64,000 nt of DNA from Isochrysis galbana (GCA_018136815.1 CM030939.1:1220113-1284112); one strand, 5' to 3'. Shown: positions 1 to 11,267, counted from the first letter of the stretch. The notes: generated by a model not told the origin, from the letters alone. Numbers and translations are program-made.

Positions 1-169
1 TACACGTGTGCTTGCGCACAGAGTGTGACTGGCTGAGGCGGTAACCCGTCGCGCGCAGCTCGCGGCATTTCGCGCAGTCATCTGAGTACGGAGCACCGGA
101 AAACCTGGGGCACGACGCGCTGTGGACGCTGTTGACATAGTGTAGCCTGGGTTCAGGCCGTATCTTGAG

Positions 170-1300
170 TTGACATCTAATGCACTCGCCACGCGCAATA
201 CGTGCAACGAGCGCGGCGCGCGTCTGGGCAATCACTGCTCGATCATACAAGGTCGACTCGCCCAGCGCGCATGTGTGCCGCCGCGTCGAGCGCGGGAACT
301 CGCAGCGCAAACACTCCTCACGGTTGCGCTTGTCAGCGCGGGAGCGACCGCACGTATGCACCTTGTTGCGGCCTGGCATACAGCCAAGACAACGCGGTGG
401 AGCGCCCTCGGGCAGCGGCTCAGGTGGTGGGCGCGCGCGGTCGCAAATGTGCAGCCGCTTCAGCGATGGGTTAGCGCAGGCAAGACATGAACCATCGGGC
501 GTAGTGAGCACCAACTTCCTAGATCGAGGGCGCGCCACTGCGTCCTCTCCTCGCTCGGTGCGACCGGCACGCTGTGCACCACCTGCCACGGTTGGCGGGT
601 GTTGCACCTCGCGTGTGTCGCCAGACTCGCATATACCTACTGCACCCGCCAGCAGTAGTAGCGAATTTGAGGTTGGCTGTGCACACTTGCACGTATGGTT
701 GCGCTTGGACATCCCACAGCGCGAGCAACGGCCGGCGCGCATCGGCCGCAGCACGTCGAGCGACGGCAGCTCCCCCTCGTCCGTCTCTTCATCCTCATAC
801 TCAACGTCACGTTTACTCTCCTCTCCCGCACCCTCTGCACGCCCGTGTACCCTGTGCGGCGGCTCGCTGTGTGCATCCTGGCCATCCTGCTCGTCTCGGC
901 GCTGGGCCTCGTCACCCGTGCCGTCTCCAAGCGTGAGCGCCCCGTCAGGAGGCTCGCAAAACGCCTCGATGTGTTCCTGCTCATCCGGCGGTGCCGACAA
1001 GGCGACGAGAGTTGGAGGAGCTGTGTGATCGTTCGGCGAGACGGATGAGGCGACACGCGGCAGAGGGGGCAGGCCCCGACCCGCCACAGCGGACATGGCG
1101 ATGAGTGGTGGAGTGGGCGATCGGTCGTCTGACGGGGCAGACAAGGCGACAAGTGGCGGAGAGAGCAAACCGTCCTGTGACTGAGGAGGGAGCGAGCCCT
1201 TGTGAGCCTGCGCAGGAGATGAGCCATTGTGCGGCGGGGAAGACGAAGTGACAAGCGGCGGAGGGGGCGAATGCTTAGCGGCCTCACTACAGTTTGCCTG
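170..1300. other. No convincing gene; decayed GACAAGGCGACAAGTGG-type repeat
   Basis: Several overlapping open frames exist here but none shows a recognisable domain, and the composition (Arg, Ser and Cys rich in all frames) is what GC-rich noncoding DNA gives. From about 990 to 1265 there are five degenerate copies of a motif close to GACAAGGCGACAAGTGG followed by CGGAG (near 999, 1038, 1093, 1140 and 1242). In the forward frame these read as an acidic D-K-A-T-S-G-G-type repeat interrupted by stop codons at 1026 and later. A decayed repeat-protein gene is possible but unproven. Confidence 0.35.
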
Positions 1301-1330
1301 GCCGCGCGCTTGCATCGAGCGCACGAGGGA

Positions 1331-1480
1331 TGGAGGGAGAGAGGGAGGGAGGGAGGGAGGGAGGGAGGAAGGGAGGGAGGGAGGGAGGGAGGGAGGGAGG
1401 GAGGGAGGGAGGGAGGGAGGGAGGGAGGGAGGGAGGGAGGGAGGGAGGGAGGAAGGGAGGGAGGGAGGGAGGGAGGGAGG
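1331..1480. repeat. (GGGA)n microsatellite
   Basis: About 150 bp of GGGA tetranucleotides, interrupted only by two GGAA units near the ends. It leaves the three forward frames open, giving spurious Gly-Arg-Glu proteins. The same motif on the other strand (CCCT) forms the second half of the array at 2427-2521. Confidence 0.97.
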
Positions 1481-1589
1481 CGCCGACGACGACGCGACTT
1501 CTGTGAAGTTCACGGCGTCTTCACAGAGGGACTTCCCAACGGGAATATTGTAGCACACGTTCAAAGATTAGAACGCCTTGCACATTGAC

Positions 1590-2250
1590 AGCTCATCGGA
1601 ATGGGCCCAATTTCTCTCCAGCGGACACAGGCACCCGATCACCCGATCTTCGTCGTCGTGGACGATGAGCTTTCGTATGTTTACAAATAAATCCTGATAA
1701 CTGGTGATGCTCATGCTTGCTACAAGCTACAAGCTACTACAAGCTACAAGCTACTTGTGGGACTATCACACTACCACTCACTGTTCACACGTGACACCGC
1801 CGATGGTGCCCGTGCCCCACCCTCACTACTTTGAGCCCTTTCCGCTTAGAGCCTTTCCGCTTCCGTCCGCATCGCGCCACACTCGCACTAGAGGAAGTCA
1901 TACAACGTATAACCTAGAGGGTTCTAAGTTAGAAGAGGGGCTTGTATGTTGTATCTCTTAACCGGCGAAGCACCCTGGGAGGTGCTGCATGTCGCAGTTG
2001 CCTCGAGGACGGGGTGCGTTTAAAATATATGGAACGTCCAGTTACCTTAATATATGGAGCTCAGAGCAATCAACTGTCGCGAAGCACCTTCAAAGGTGCT
2101 TTTAAAAGAGACACGACTCCCACTATTTATGGACTCTAAAGAGGAAATCCTCGTCTGTCTCGATCGTCGTCTCGACCACCGGAGGCATTTTGTTTTTCGG
2201 CGCGCCCTCGGCGCGCCCGCCGCTGCGCCGCCTCCCTCTTCCCGCGGTAC
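1590..2250. other. Noncoding stretch with two AGCACC hairpins
   Basis: No gene is visible. Short direct repeats of CTACAAG occur at 1718-1755. Two hairpins share one sequence: AGCACC/GGTGCT at 1969-1986 and AAGCACCTT/AAGGTGCTT at 2082-2101. A third member sits at the far end of the window (63877-63898). Two TATATGG motifs lie near 2030 and 2052. The segment probably comes from the same dispersed element as the right end of the window. Confidence 0.5.
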
Positions 2251-2255
2251 CCCTC

Positions 2256-2521
<266 letters not shown>

Positions 2522-2823
2522 CCCCTCCCCCCCCCCCCCCCCTCTCTCTCCCCCCTCCACCCTCCCCTTCCGCCTCCTCTCTTCCACTCCTCCCTCTCCC
2601 TCGACGTTCACCTCCCCCTCCGTCTCCCTCCTTCCCTCTCTCTCTCTCGCTTGTCCCTCCCTTCTCTGTGCTCTCCCCCTCCACCAACCCCCTCTCCCCC
2701 ACCCCTTCTGCCTGCTTCTCCCCCCCCCCCCCCTCTCCGACCGCCCACTCCCCCCCAAGAGAACTCTCTCACCCCCCCCGCCCCTTCTGCATCCCCTCTC
2801 TACCTCCACTCCGCGCCTGTCGT

Positions 2824-5800
2824 ATGGCCGCTCCTCCTTGGGAGGCAAGCCAGGCCAGCGCCGCCGCTCCACCGTACGGCTACGAGTGCCACGCGCTGCC
2901 TCACGCTCCACCCCACACCTTGCCGCATGGACTGCCCCACGCTCTCGGGCACACACACCCGCTACCACACCTCTGCGCGCCTTACGCGCCACCGTACCCG
3001 CCGCCTTCCGCCTTCGGCCCCCCGTCAGCGTGCTTCGACCCCTGGGAGGCGGCACCCGCGGGAGCCAACGAGGAGGGAGCCACCGCTGGGCTGCGCTCGG
3101 GTTCGGCGCGAGGCTCGTGCTCCAAAGTGCGAATGCAAGACGCAGCAGGGCGCGAGGTCACTATTCACGACCTGTGCGGTCGGCATAAGCAAGAGCCAGC
3201 GAGCGCGCCACAGCAGCCGCGCGGAGAGACCGCCGGCTGTGCAGGTTTCTGCTGCGCGGGGTACGCGCCCGCGGTGGGCGGCTCAGCGCTGGGCAGCACG
3301 GCTGGGAGCACCACCGCAGACGGTTGCATACGACCTACGATGTGGGAGGCGATGGGTGGCATGATGGGTGGCATGCTCGCGCCGATAGGCGCATACAGCT
3401 ACTTGGGGCAGCGTGAGCTTGGTGTCCCCGAACTGGGTAGCCTTCCACGCGAGCCAATGCACGAGCTAGGTTGCGTGCCGCCACCACACCTGCAGTACAT
3501 TCACGGCTTCGAGCCGCAGCCGTATGGCACAGGCGCAGCGCTCGTGATGCAGCAGCAGCAGCACATGATGGCACAGCCGCACGCCTACGAGGGCCATGAC
3601 CACGCGCAGTGGGTTGCGCGCCAGCCGCTTCCCGCCGTGCCTGCCACCGTTGCGCCTGCCGAGACGCCGCCGCTTGCGCCGCGCGCTGCAGCCGCGCCCA
3701 CTTCGGCAGAAGGTGAGAAAGCAGCTGCACCGGTGTCGCTCGCGCCCGCGCCCACCTCCGCGCGCATTGACATGACGGAGAGTCTGCGTGCGCTCGGGCT
3801 AGAGCCGACACCATACCGCGCAGCAAGGCTGGCCGCCCCGCCTGCAGCCGACGACAAGACGCACATCGGGCCGCCAACGTGCGGCTCGCTCGGAGCTGCG
3901 CTGCCTGCACAGTGCGCTGAGCCTCCCCCCGTCGTTGACAGCATATCCATCGGGCCTGCTGCTGCACCTCTGAGCCAGCCGCACGCCCCGCTCAACGGCG
4001 GCGTCATTGCCGCATGCCTTAGCTGCGAGCCTGCGCTGCCACGCGCGGGCAAGGACAAAATCTGGGCAGCGATGAGCCATTACGAGCGTGCGGCCGCACG
4101 TGTACTCGGCTGGACCGCTGCCGCTTGGGACGCGGGCGAACGTGCTCCCACATGCGCAGTCCCATGGACTCAGTTGAGCGGCGCCGAGCGGCGCGCCGCG
4201 GCCGACCTCGGTTTCTACGAAGCCGAATGGGACGTTGCGATCGTTGATGCGGCGACACTTGAGCTGGATGGAGCCGAGCGACTCGGCGACGAGGAGCACG
4301 CATCGCTAACGTTCGGAGAGCGAGAGGCGCTCGGCACTCTTGCCAACATGCGTCGAGCGCACCCGACCTCGCACCCGCCGAACGCGGATGGCACACAGAA
4401 GGCCTCCCGGGCGCCAGATGCTCCGCCGCCGAACGCCACGCCGCCGGACGCCGTGTTGTTGGCCGCCGCTCCGCAGGCTGCCGCTCAGCCTTCGGACTCC
4501 GCGACGCCGCACGCCGCGACGTCTAAAGCTGTCGCCCCAGCCAGCTTCGCTGTGCCACCAGCCGACCAGCCGCTGCCGCACCCCGCTGCGGCACGCGCTC
4601 CTGCGACCACTGGCAATCGACCGATACAAGGGTGCAGTAAGCCAGCGCAAGCGCCAGCATCCGCTCTGATGCCCCGCGCCATTCCCGCAACTGTCGGCTC
4701 AGTGCTGCGTGTGCGGACCGTCGTGCTACACAAGCCTTCACGTGAGTCCAAGCTGGGCGTGTCACTGCGCGGCGACGGAGGCGCGCCGCCCACCATCTCA
4801 GCCAGCTCGGGCGTGGCGGCGGCAGCCGGTCTACGTGTCGGCGAGGCGGTGCTCTCCATCAATGGTAAGCAGGTCGATGACCACGAAACGGCAACTTCCA
4901 TCATGCGCGCCGCGCATGGCAACTTGCGCCTGCGCGTAGCGGCCGAAAGAGACAATGCCCCATTGTCTACCGCTTTGCCGGTGGCTGAAAGCGCGGCGGC
5001 CACCAGGCGAAACAGCCCGTGCGCGCCCATGAAGCGTGCTCCCTCAACTGCGCCTGCAACCGCGCCCGTGCCCACAACTACCACCTCGACCTCTACCTCG
5101 TCTACAAGTGCACCCGCGGCAGCAACTGTGATAGCAGCTGTGACTGCACCCGTGTCGCTCTTACGCTCCTCCTTCGTGACACTGCACAAGACGAGCAGCA
5201 CGAGCGCGGTTGGAATCCGGCTCGTAGGTAAGGAGGGGATGCCGCCGTACGTTGCTCAGCTCACGCCTGGCGCCGCTTCCGTTGCAGCCGCAATGGGCAC
5301 GCTAGGCCTCAAGGTTGGGCAGGCGCTCCTCAGCGTCAACGGCGTACCAGTCCGATCGGCCGAGACCGCGACGGCAATGCTCACCGCTGCAGTTGGCCGC
5401 ATCGAGCTCGAGCTGGGCGACGAGGAGGAGGACGAGCCGCGTACGCTCGCCAGCGCGCGTTCCACGCGAGCGCGGGATGTGCGCGGCACAACTTCGCGAG
5501 CGCGCCAACCGTCCACCGCAAGCCCGCAATCCGTAACAGCATTGAGTATGATGCGTGGACAACGTGGTGCAATCGAGGCTGTACCCGTCAAGGGCGGCCC
5601 AGCCAAGGTGCGGACGGCGGTGCAATCGCGCGCTGCGGCCGTCGCCTCCACACTGTTGCAGGAGGTCGTGTTGGATGAGACAGCCAGCGAGCCGGCCGTG
5701 AAGCACTCGAGTTCCACGGGTGGTGCGGCCCAGCGCAAGTCCAAGGCGTGCAAAGGCACCAAGGAAGCGCCCCTTGACATGATGAGTGAGCCGGTGCCCC

Positions 5801-6147
5801 CGCCTGCTGCGCCCGGATCTACACCCAAGCCAGCCACCCCCCCACTTGCGCATGCGCCGGCCGTCGCGCCTCCTTCAGCTGAGCTTGCAGCGTCCATGCC
5901 AAAAGCAACCACAGGGCACACCGTTGCGGGGGTTGTAAAGACGGCGTCCATCCAGTCACTGCCCGCCGCGATGCCACCGCCAACGTTCTGTGAGATGCTT
6001 GACACTCAGCCGCCAAGTGCGCCAACCGCGCCGCCGCGGGCGGCAGCCGTTGATCTTCTATCTACAAGTCCCCCGCTGGTTCGCCGCGGCTGCAAGGGGC
6101 GCGGACGAGGTGGCGGCCGCCGAGGGCGCGGGACCGGCCGCTCGTAG
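2824..6147 (+). CDS. Two-PDZ-domain protein with LGF/WD motif region
   Basis: A single open frame gives 1107 residues from the ATG at 2824. An earlier ATG at 2668 lies in the pyrimidine tract and would only add a Pro/Ser tail, so I prefer 2824. Residues 1-410 are low-complexity (His, Pro, Ala rich, with a short poly-Gln). Residues about 417-475 carry two tandem motifs of the type ERAAA-x-LG-W/F-x5-WD, a pattern I associate with haptophyte and stramenopile proteins. PDZ 1 spans about 627-706, with GVSL as its carboxylate-binding loop and a GLRVGEAVLSING core. PDZ 2 spans about 780-868, with GIRL and GLKVGQALLSVNG. The C-terminus is an RG-rich basic tail. PDZ domains bind C-terminal peptides, so a scaffolding role is likely; the partner is unknown. 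The PDZ calls are firm. The gene could also have small introns in the disordered parts that I cannot detect. Confidence 0.8.
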   Translation: MAAPPWEASQASAAAPPYGYECHALPHAPPHTLPHGLPHALGHTHPLPHLCAPYAPPYPPPSAFGPPSACFDPWEAAPAGANEEGATAGLRSGSARGSCSKVRMQDAAGREVTIHDLCGRHKQEPASAPQQPRGETAGCAGFCCAGYAPAVGGSALGSTAGSTTADGCIRPTMWEAMGGMMGGMLAPIGAYSYLGQRELGVPELGSLPREPMHELGCVPPPHLQYIHGFEPQPYGTGAALVMQQQQHMMAQPHAYEGHDHAQWVARQPLPAVPATVAPAETPPLAPRAAAAPTSAEGEKAAAPVSLAPAPTSARIDMTESLRALGLEPTPYRAARLAAPPAADDKTHIGPPTCGSLGAALPAQCAEPPPVVDSISIGPAAAPLSQPHAPLNGGVIAACLSCEPALPRAGKDKIWAAMSHYERAAARVLGWTAAAWDAGERAPTCAVPWTQLSGAERRAAADLGFYEAEWDVAIVDAATLELDGAERLGDEEHASLTFGEREALGTLANMRRAHPTSHPPNADGTQKASRAPDAPPPNATPPDAVLLAAAPQAAAQPSDSATPHAATSKAVAPASFAVPPADQPLPHPAAARAPATTGNRPIQGCSKPAQAPASALMPRAIPATVGSVLRVRTVVLHKPSRESKLGVSLRGDGGAPPTISASSGVAAAAGLRVGEAVLSINGKQVDDHETATSIMRAAHGNLRLRVAAERDNAPLSTALPVAESAAATRRNSPCAPMKRAPSTAPATAPVPTTTTSTSTSSTSAPAAATVIAAVTAPVSLLRSSFVTLHKTSSTSAVGIRLVGKEGMPPYVAQLTPGAASVAAAMGTLGLKVGQALLSVNGVPVRSAETATAMLTAAVGRIELELGDEEEDEPRTLASARSTRARDVRGTTSRARQPSTASPQSVTALSMMRGQRGAIEAVPVKGGPAKVRTAVQSRAAAVASTLLQEVVLDETASEPAVKHSSSTGGAAQRKSKACKGTKEAPLDMMSEPVPPPAAPGSTPKPATPPLAHAPAVAPPSAELAASMPKATTGHTVAGVVKTASIQSLPAAMPPPTFCEMLDTQPPSAPTAPPRAAAVDLLSTSPPLVRRGCKGRGRGGGRRGRGTGRS

Positions 6148-6540
6148 CTAAGATGGACAGTGCCATGTTCGTGATGTAGTTGCACATTCATCACTTAGCT
6201 GCCTTGGCACCGGCTTTCCGCTCCCCGAGAGGGGATTTCAAGCGATCTCACGGAATAGCTTTGTACGCCAGTTTCGCCGAGGCGTTCGAGTTCAAGGCGG
6301 AGGCACCGTAGAGACGACACTAGGGTGTGCCCCTACTTTGCGTGCGGACGGATGCTAGTGAGCTCCTGCTACGAGGAAAGACGAACAGCACGGAAATGCA
6401 CTATAGCCGTGGTGCTGTGGTACAACTAGGTACAACGGCGCCACCTCCTAGCTCATGGTCCGAGCGGGTGCTCATTTTCTCATTTGGGGAATTATCGAGG
6501 TAACTTTATTTGCACTCTACTATTAAGATTAGCTCAAGAG
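6148..6540. other. Intergenic stretch, nothing recognised
   Basis: Downstream of the PDZ gene. I see no open frame of note, no hairpin of note and no tandem repeat. It presumably contains the gene's 3' untranslated region. Confidence 0.5.
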
Positions 6541-6604
6541 TCGTCTCTCCCAACGGGGACAGGCCTCAAGTAAATAAACCTTTTAATAGTCTCACCGCAC
6601 ATAG
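6541..6604 (+). pseudogene. Short LINE reverse-transcriptase fragment
   Basis: Read in one forward frame this encodes QVNKPFNSLTAH, nearly the same as QVAKPFNSLTAH in the LINE fragment at 8616-8900. A 26-bp segment (6576-6601) is identical to 8835-8860. It is a second, very short copy of the same coding region. Confidence 0.5.
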
Positions 6605-7671
6605 AGGTGGGGGAGAGTGGGTTGAAAAGAAAACTCTTGTTGATCCGGAGGCCCACATTTTTTGATCGTCAGACCGGGGGAAGATTTCCCCTCGTCTCTC
6701 TCCCCGCTCTAATCCGAATCCGAGGCAGAGCGATGGCGACCGATCCGCCTGACAGGCCGACCTTCGCCGCGCTCCAGCGAGAGCACGGCGGCGGTCAGTC
6801 CCCCCTTGTCGCTGGTGTTCGGACTGAATGGTCCGGGGACACCAGACGGCTGTCTCACCGGCGTTTCGTGCCACCACACTCGGCCGATTTCTGCTTCACC
6901 TGCCCACGCATCATGGCCGCCAGCCCCACCCCACACCACTTCCAACCCCAACCTGAGGAGGATGACACCGGCTTGCCTACGCGCTCCTACGCGCAGAACC
7001 CCATCCACACTATTGGTACGCTTCCTCCCAACCCCGCAGACTACTACCCACCCGCGCGCTCGGGAATCGTGGCGAGCATTGCCATACAGCCCTCGTCGCG
7101 CGCGGCGCTGCCGCACCGCACGACTTACTGTGCCATCCACCGAGGCGGTCGCCAAGTGCATCGCGTTCGCGGACTCGTTGACGCCGGGGCAGCGCAGACT
7201 CTTAAGATACTTCTTGGCCGTCCAGCACGAGCCTCTTCGCACCAAGCGCGCCCGGTCGCGTTCGAATGTTGGGCACTCCAGCCCATTCGGCCGGGTGACG
7301 TTAGCGTAGTTGTCGGCGCCACACACGGCCGACTACGGCGCGATGCCCGCGGGCGGCGGCGGCGATTGGCGTGGCTGCTAGGGCGGCATTGTCGTATTCC
7401 ATACGATGACAGACTTTCACTTCTAACCTGCCCTTCTTCGGTTCTTCTTAGCCCCCCGTGTGACGTTGCCCTTCCTCCCTCTTCGCCTGATTCCGCGGAG
7501 GTGATGCGAGCGCGCAAGATGGCGCGGCTCCGCGTCGCTTACGAGTCGAGCCATGCCGCCTTGGCTGAAGAAGAAGCGGAGGCGGAGATGCGAGCGCAGG
7601 TGCGAAGCCGCAGGCGGAAGACAGAGGAGGCGGCGGTGGCCAAACTGTGGGGCGCCAAGCAGCTGTAGTAG
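6602..7671 (+). mobile_element. Dispersed element, copy A (gag-like ORF)
   Basis: This block recurs in inverted orientation at 16560-17345, which shows that it is mobile or was duplicated. The conserved part reads MATDPPDRPTFAALQREHGG from the ATG at 6733, then a His-Cys rich stretch, and in a second frame a conserved AVAKCIAFA segment. The reading frame therefore shifts at least once between the two segments, so neither copy is intact. The last part (7500-7671) encodes a basic, Glu/Arg-rich helix. It precedes a chromo-integrase fragment, so a retrotransposon gag region is a plausible but unproven identity. No zinc knuckle is visible. Confidence 0.55.
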
Positions 7672-8124
7672 CCTATCCCCTATGTTTATGAGAATGAGTG
7701 TGTGTGCCATTACTTGTTCCTAGACAATTAACAATCACATTGACAAATGCAACTTTGGCAATGACAATGTAGCTGTTTATGGTCTCCGGCTGGGGTTTAT
7801 GATCTCCGGCTGAGGCCCGTTTAATCAACGCCGATCCCGAGATGCAGCATCTGCAGTACACCCGGTAACGGCCTCGTGCCGGTTTGCGTCAGCCAAAATC
7901 GTAAGGGCATTCGTAAAGAGTGCGCTGCCACGCATGAGCGATTCCCAAATTGGTACCCTCGGGGAGACCCCAAGCGACCGGGCCGCGGCGGCAACAAGCA
8001 AGCGTAGTCGCAGCGCCAATTAATTATAATCCCGCTATGTATATGCCAGATTGCATGCCCTGTGATGACGACTAGTTGCGAGCGTGTGCGTGTGCGTGAT
8101 CACGTTTCAGCGTTTAGCGATCAC

Positions 8125-8472
8125 GTTTCAACGTTCTATCGCGTCTGCATGCGATTACCAGGCCACGCCAACAAGTTGCAATTCATCTACTCGGGTCCCT
8201 ACCGCGTCGTAGAGGCGCTGTCCGACACTAGATACCGACTCCGTGATCTGGAGAACCGGTTAGCCAAGGAGGAGGTGCACATCTCGAACCTCCGGCCGTA
8301 TCATACTTTCGTTGACGAAGAGTCGCTGGCTGACGACGAGTACATCGTTGAGAAGTTGCTCGATCGTCGTAGCTATGGCGATTCTACCGAATATCTCGTA
8401 AAGTGGCGTGGCTATTCTCTTCGAGAAGCCACCTGGGAGCCTCGTTCCGAGTTGCTCCGTCGTTGTTGCTGA
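8125..8472 (+). pseudogene. Ty3/gypsy integrase C-terminus with chromodomain
   Basis: The frame ending at 8472 encodes the integrase tail motif (SGPYRVVEAL...YRLRDLENR) typical of Ty3/gypsy elements. After it comes a chromodomain with the signature EYIVEKLLDRR, YLVKWRGYS and ATWEPRSEL. Chromodomains at the integrase C-terminus define chromoviruses, where they direct insertion into marked chromatin. The catalytic core, RNase H and reverse transcriptase are absent upstream, so this is a 5'-truncated relic of about 115 codons. Its upstream neighbour is the gag-like block, but the space between them (7672-8120) holds no polymerase sequence. Confidence 0.85.
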
Positions 8473-8572
8473 CAAAGGCGTTTCTCGCATTGAGAAAAAC
8501 GAAGAAGCAAAAATCCACGTTGAGGTGAAAAGAAAGACTACCGGACCTCTCCGGAAAATGGAAACAAATATC

Positions 8573-8900
8573 TCAGCTATACAAATACAACATTTTAACG
8601 CCAAGAGACTCATATATGCACTTCAAACACGTCCTGCATAGGAGAATAGCCACGGCGAACCGGTTCGCTGACGATCCGACGTGCCGCTTCTGCGGCATAG
8701 CCCCCGAGAGCTCCACCCATATAGCCACGTGTATCGCGACGGAGCCTATTTTCGAATTCATAGAAGGACTTCTGGGGATGAATCTTCGGCCGGGCTCTGA
8801 GATAGCCCAACGTCTTTTTTGCTACCAGGTAGCTAAACCTTTTAATAGTCTCACCGCACACGCGGCCGTGGACCCTCTACTTTCTACTCACGTAGGAAAC
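8573..8900 (+). pseudogene. LINE reverse-transcriptase C-terminus (Cys/His zinc motif)
   Basis: The forward frame contains HVLHRRIATANRFADDPTC followed by C-x2-C-x7-H-x4-C spacing (CRFCGIAPESSTHIATC), the zinc-binding motif found after the reverse transcriptase of many non-LTR retrotransposons. The frame degenerates after about 8900 into G/C-rich DNA. The polymerase itself is missing. The segment QVAKPFNSLTAH recurs at 6541-6604. No stop codon interrupts the recognisable part. Confidence 0.75.
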
Positions 8901-8934
8901 TTTCTACACCCCCACTTCCCCGGCCCTTCTCCCC

Positions 8935-9480
8935 CCGCCATAAGGCGACTCCCCCCGTGCACTACTAGGGGGATAGGGGTGAAGGGCTTAGATATGGTCC
9001 GGTGGCCCGCGCCCCCCCCCGGTGATCATTCCCCCCCTTCCTCCTGTGTCTCCGAGTGGGCGGCGGTCTCAGCCCCGACTTATCCTGTAAACAGGTGCGG
9101 GACTTACCTATTTTTCGGTGAGCGGAGCTCTCGCTCCGCCTACCCCCTTCTCCGCGCTCTCTCTCCCCTCTCCTGCGGCACGCGCGATGGCGCGCCTGCG
9201 GCAGGCCTGCAGCTGCCTGCTGGCGACCCCTGGAGGCTCTCGGAGGCCAGCTCTGGGGGCAGAGGAGGCTGGGACTGGGCCCTGGTCTCCCCTGCCTCTC
9301 CCTCGCTGGCGCTCCTGAGCCTCTGGGACCCCAATCTGCACCTGTCTGCCTGTCGACCAGGGGGGGAGGGGGGGTTGGAGCAATGGGCTGGCCACGAGGG
9401 GCCAGGATGGGCGAATGGGGCGAGCCTGTGGGGAAGGGAGTGGGTCAGTAGGGCAGTGGCCTCCTGGCAAGCCATCAGGC
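8935..9480. other. G/C-rich stretch without a supported gene
   Basis: Open frames exist on both strands but consist of Pro, Gly, Ser and Arg repeats driven by CCCC and GGGG runs. I see no domain. It lies between two LINE-derived pieces. Confidence 0.4.
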
Positions 9481-9590
9481 GTGCCAGGAGGATGGGTGGT
9501 TCCTCCCCCATGGCAGGGGAGGAGTGGAGAGAGGGGGGGGCTCGTGCCCCCCCATGGGGCAACCAAGTATAAACTTAGTTGTTTTTGCTA
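9481..9590. repeat. G/C hairpin plus AAGTATAAACTTA repeat, copy 1
   Basis: A CCTCCCCCATGG...GGGGAGGAG stretch, then GGGGGGCTCGTGCCCCCCC, then CAACCAAGTATAAACTTAG. The same arrangement recurs at 13917-14016 (closest relative), 44070-44150 and 47040-47130. The G/C part can fold back on itself. Confidence 0.6.
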
Positions 9591-10249
9591 CCAGGTAGAC
9601 AGACCGCACCCCTCCTCGGGATACCCAGGTATCCCGGCGTGGAGATACATCCTCACGGACTTTTACAATATTCAGTACGGCAACGCGGATGGTAGATGGT
9701 AGGTCCGTTAGGTCCATCCTAAAAGCGATCCTTACGAGATACCAACTATTAGCAACGGCGAAGGTCGGGTTCTTCCAAAGGCTTAAAAAACAACGCGAGA
9801 ACATGGGGCTACACGCCCCGAGCAACAAACATATTCGGAAAATGATAAGCCCTTTGTACACGATAGATAAGGATTTCAACCTAGGAACATCAGAAGACCT
9901 CTTGCAGGCGGCGAGAGGCCTTGACATACGGAACATCACCTAGGGCAGCCAAACCTCTTATCAGGGATCACAGCGGAAATCAATAAAGATCGTACGTTAT
10001 AGAAGTAAGGGGAACCCGAGTCTATATCAGATCAAGGGATGAGTCACAGTCTCCCACCCCCTCCTCTCCAACTCCTGGCCGAAGCAGCGCGCGCGGCCTC
10101 CCCGGAACCAGCTTCTCCGCCAAAGAGGGAACTGGGAACTGGGAAAGGGGGAGGGGGTTGTTAGGGGCAAGGTTGGGTAGTAGGGAGGTACATAAGCACG
10201 CTGCCGCAAGCCGCACATGTAGCGGGGATATTTAAGAAGATTTTTTTTT
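9590..10249 (+). mobile_element. LINE 3' end, copy 1
   Basis: It begins with a coding remnant (AWRYILTDFYNIQYGNA), continues in a frame ending TSEDLLQAARGLDIRNIT with a stop at 9943, and then has about 300 bp of 3' untranslated sequence ending TTTAAGAAGA and nine T residues. The same 3' end occurs at 20143-20972 (minus), 23095-23451 (plus) and 51401-51560 (minus). A constant 3' end with variable 5' truncation is the hallmark of target-primed LINE insertion. The coding remnant has a stop codon near 9700, so this copy is dead. Confidence 0.75.
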
Positions 10250-11150
10250 GTTATGACAAGGTGAAGTCGTTGTCTTTAAGACTACCGGTAGTCTTCGTTG
10301 CGCCCCTTCAACCGATATCCCACAACTGCTCATATTCATATGCTCATATTCGACGGAACGCGACCTTCCGTCAGTTACTCCCCGCGGGCCCGGAGCGGCG
10401 GCCCTTGATTGAGAATCTTCGGAGGAGCCCGGCGGGCGGGAGGAGAGAACGGCTCATCTCGAGCGCTATCGAGCGTGGGGACGGACCCCCCTACCCGCAG
10501 CACAAATTAATAAGTAAAAAGCCCTGATCGACCGCCCAAAAGCTGTTTTATCTTGGAAGGAGAGGAGTTTTGCATAAGGGGCGGGCGGCTAATTGGGGCG
10601 GCAGGTAGGGTGGGTTCCAGGGATTTCTTGGACAACCATGAGAGGTCGAAAATAGTCAATAAAATGGCGCGCGAGTGCGCGATCGGGCTACAAAAAATTG
10701 GACCGCGCTATGCGCTTTGCGTTTGACCACCATACACCGTGACGGTGAGTAAGCGTCAGCGTAGCGTCCGAGTGTCCTCATTACCAAGCTCGCCTTCCCA
10801 GCGTAGGCCCCGCATCCATGGGCAGTGTGGCTGACGTGTGCCACATAGCTTGCATAGAAGTGTTCGCTTGTCAACCGCTATAGATGGTGCACATCTTGAG
10901 CCACTTAATGGATTGGCTAAGTCCAACAGAGCGATTCAATTTGGCACGGCGCGCGCAGCGGTGAAGGAGTGCCCATGGTATCAATCCACGAAAGTGCGCG
11001 CGAGATCACTTTCCACTCTATCCTCAATACCAGTCATACCGCTTCCTCGAGAGCATAGCTTTGGCCGATAAGCGAGCTATCTCGCGGCAACCAATGGCGA
11101 AAGCGCTAGAGTTCAGCACGATAGCGATGATAATGCACTCGTGGCCACGA
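10250..11150. other. Intergenic stretch, nothing recognised
   Basis: Small open frames only, without domains. It separates the LINE 3' end from the 3' end of the minus-strand coiled-coil gene. Confidence 0.45.
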
Positions 11151-11267
11151 GCATCTCAAGCAGCCTTATGCACAAGGAGATGTCCGCGCGGCGAATGCGC
11201 ACGCTCAGCGGGATTCGCCGCGGTGCTTGCCTCCGAGAGTAGCTTGCCATGGCAATGCACCGCATCG

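Noticed and set aside
637-1287. Minus-strand 216-residue Arg/Ser-rich ORF
   Set aside because: Composition typical of GC-rich noncoding DNA; no domain, and the forward frame repeat explains the regularity better.
1331-1480. CRISPR-like or regulatory direct repeats
   Set aside because: Simple tetranucleotide slippage with no spacers; the organism is eukaryotic.
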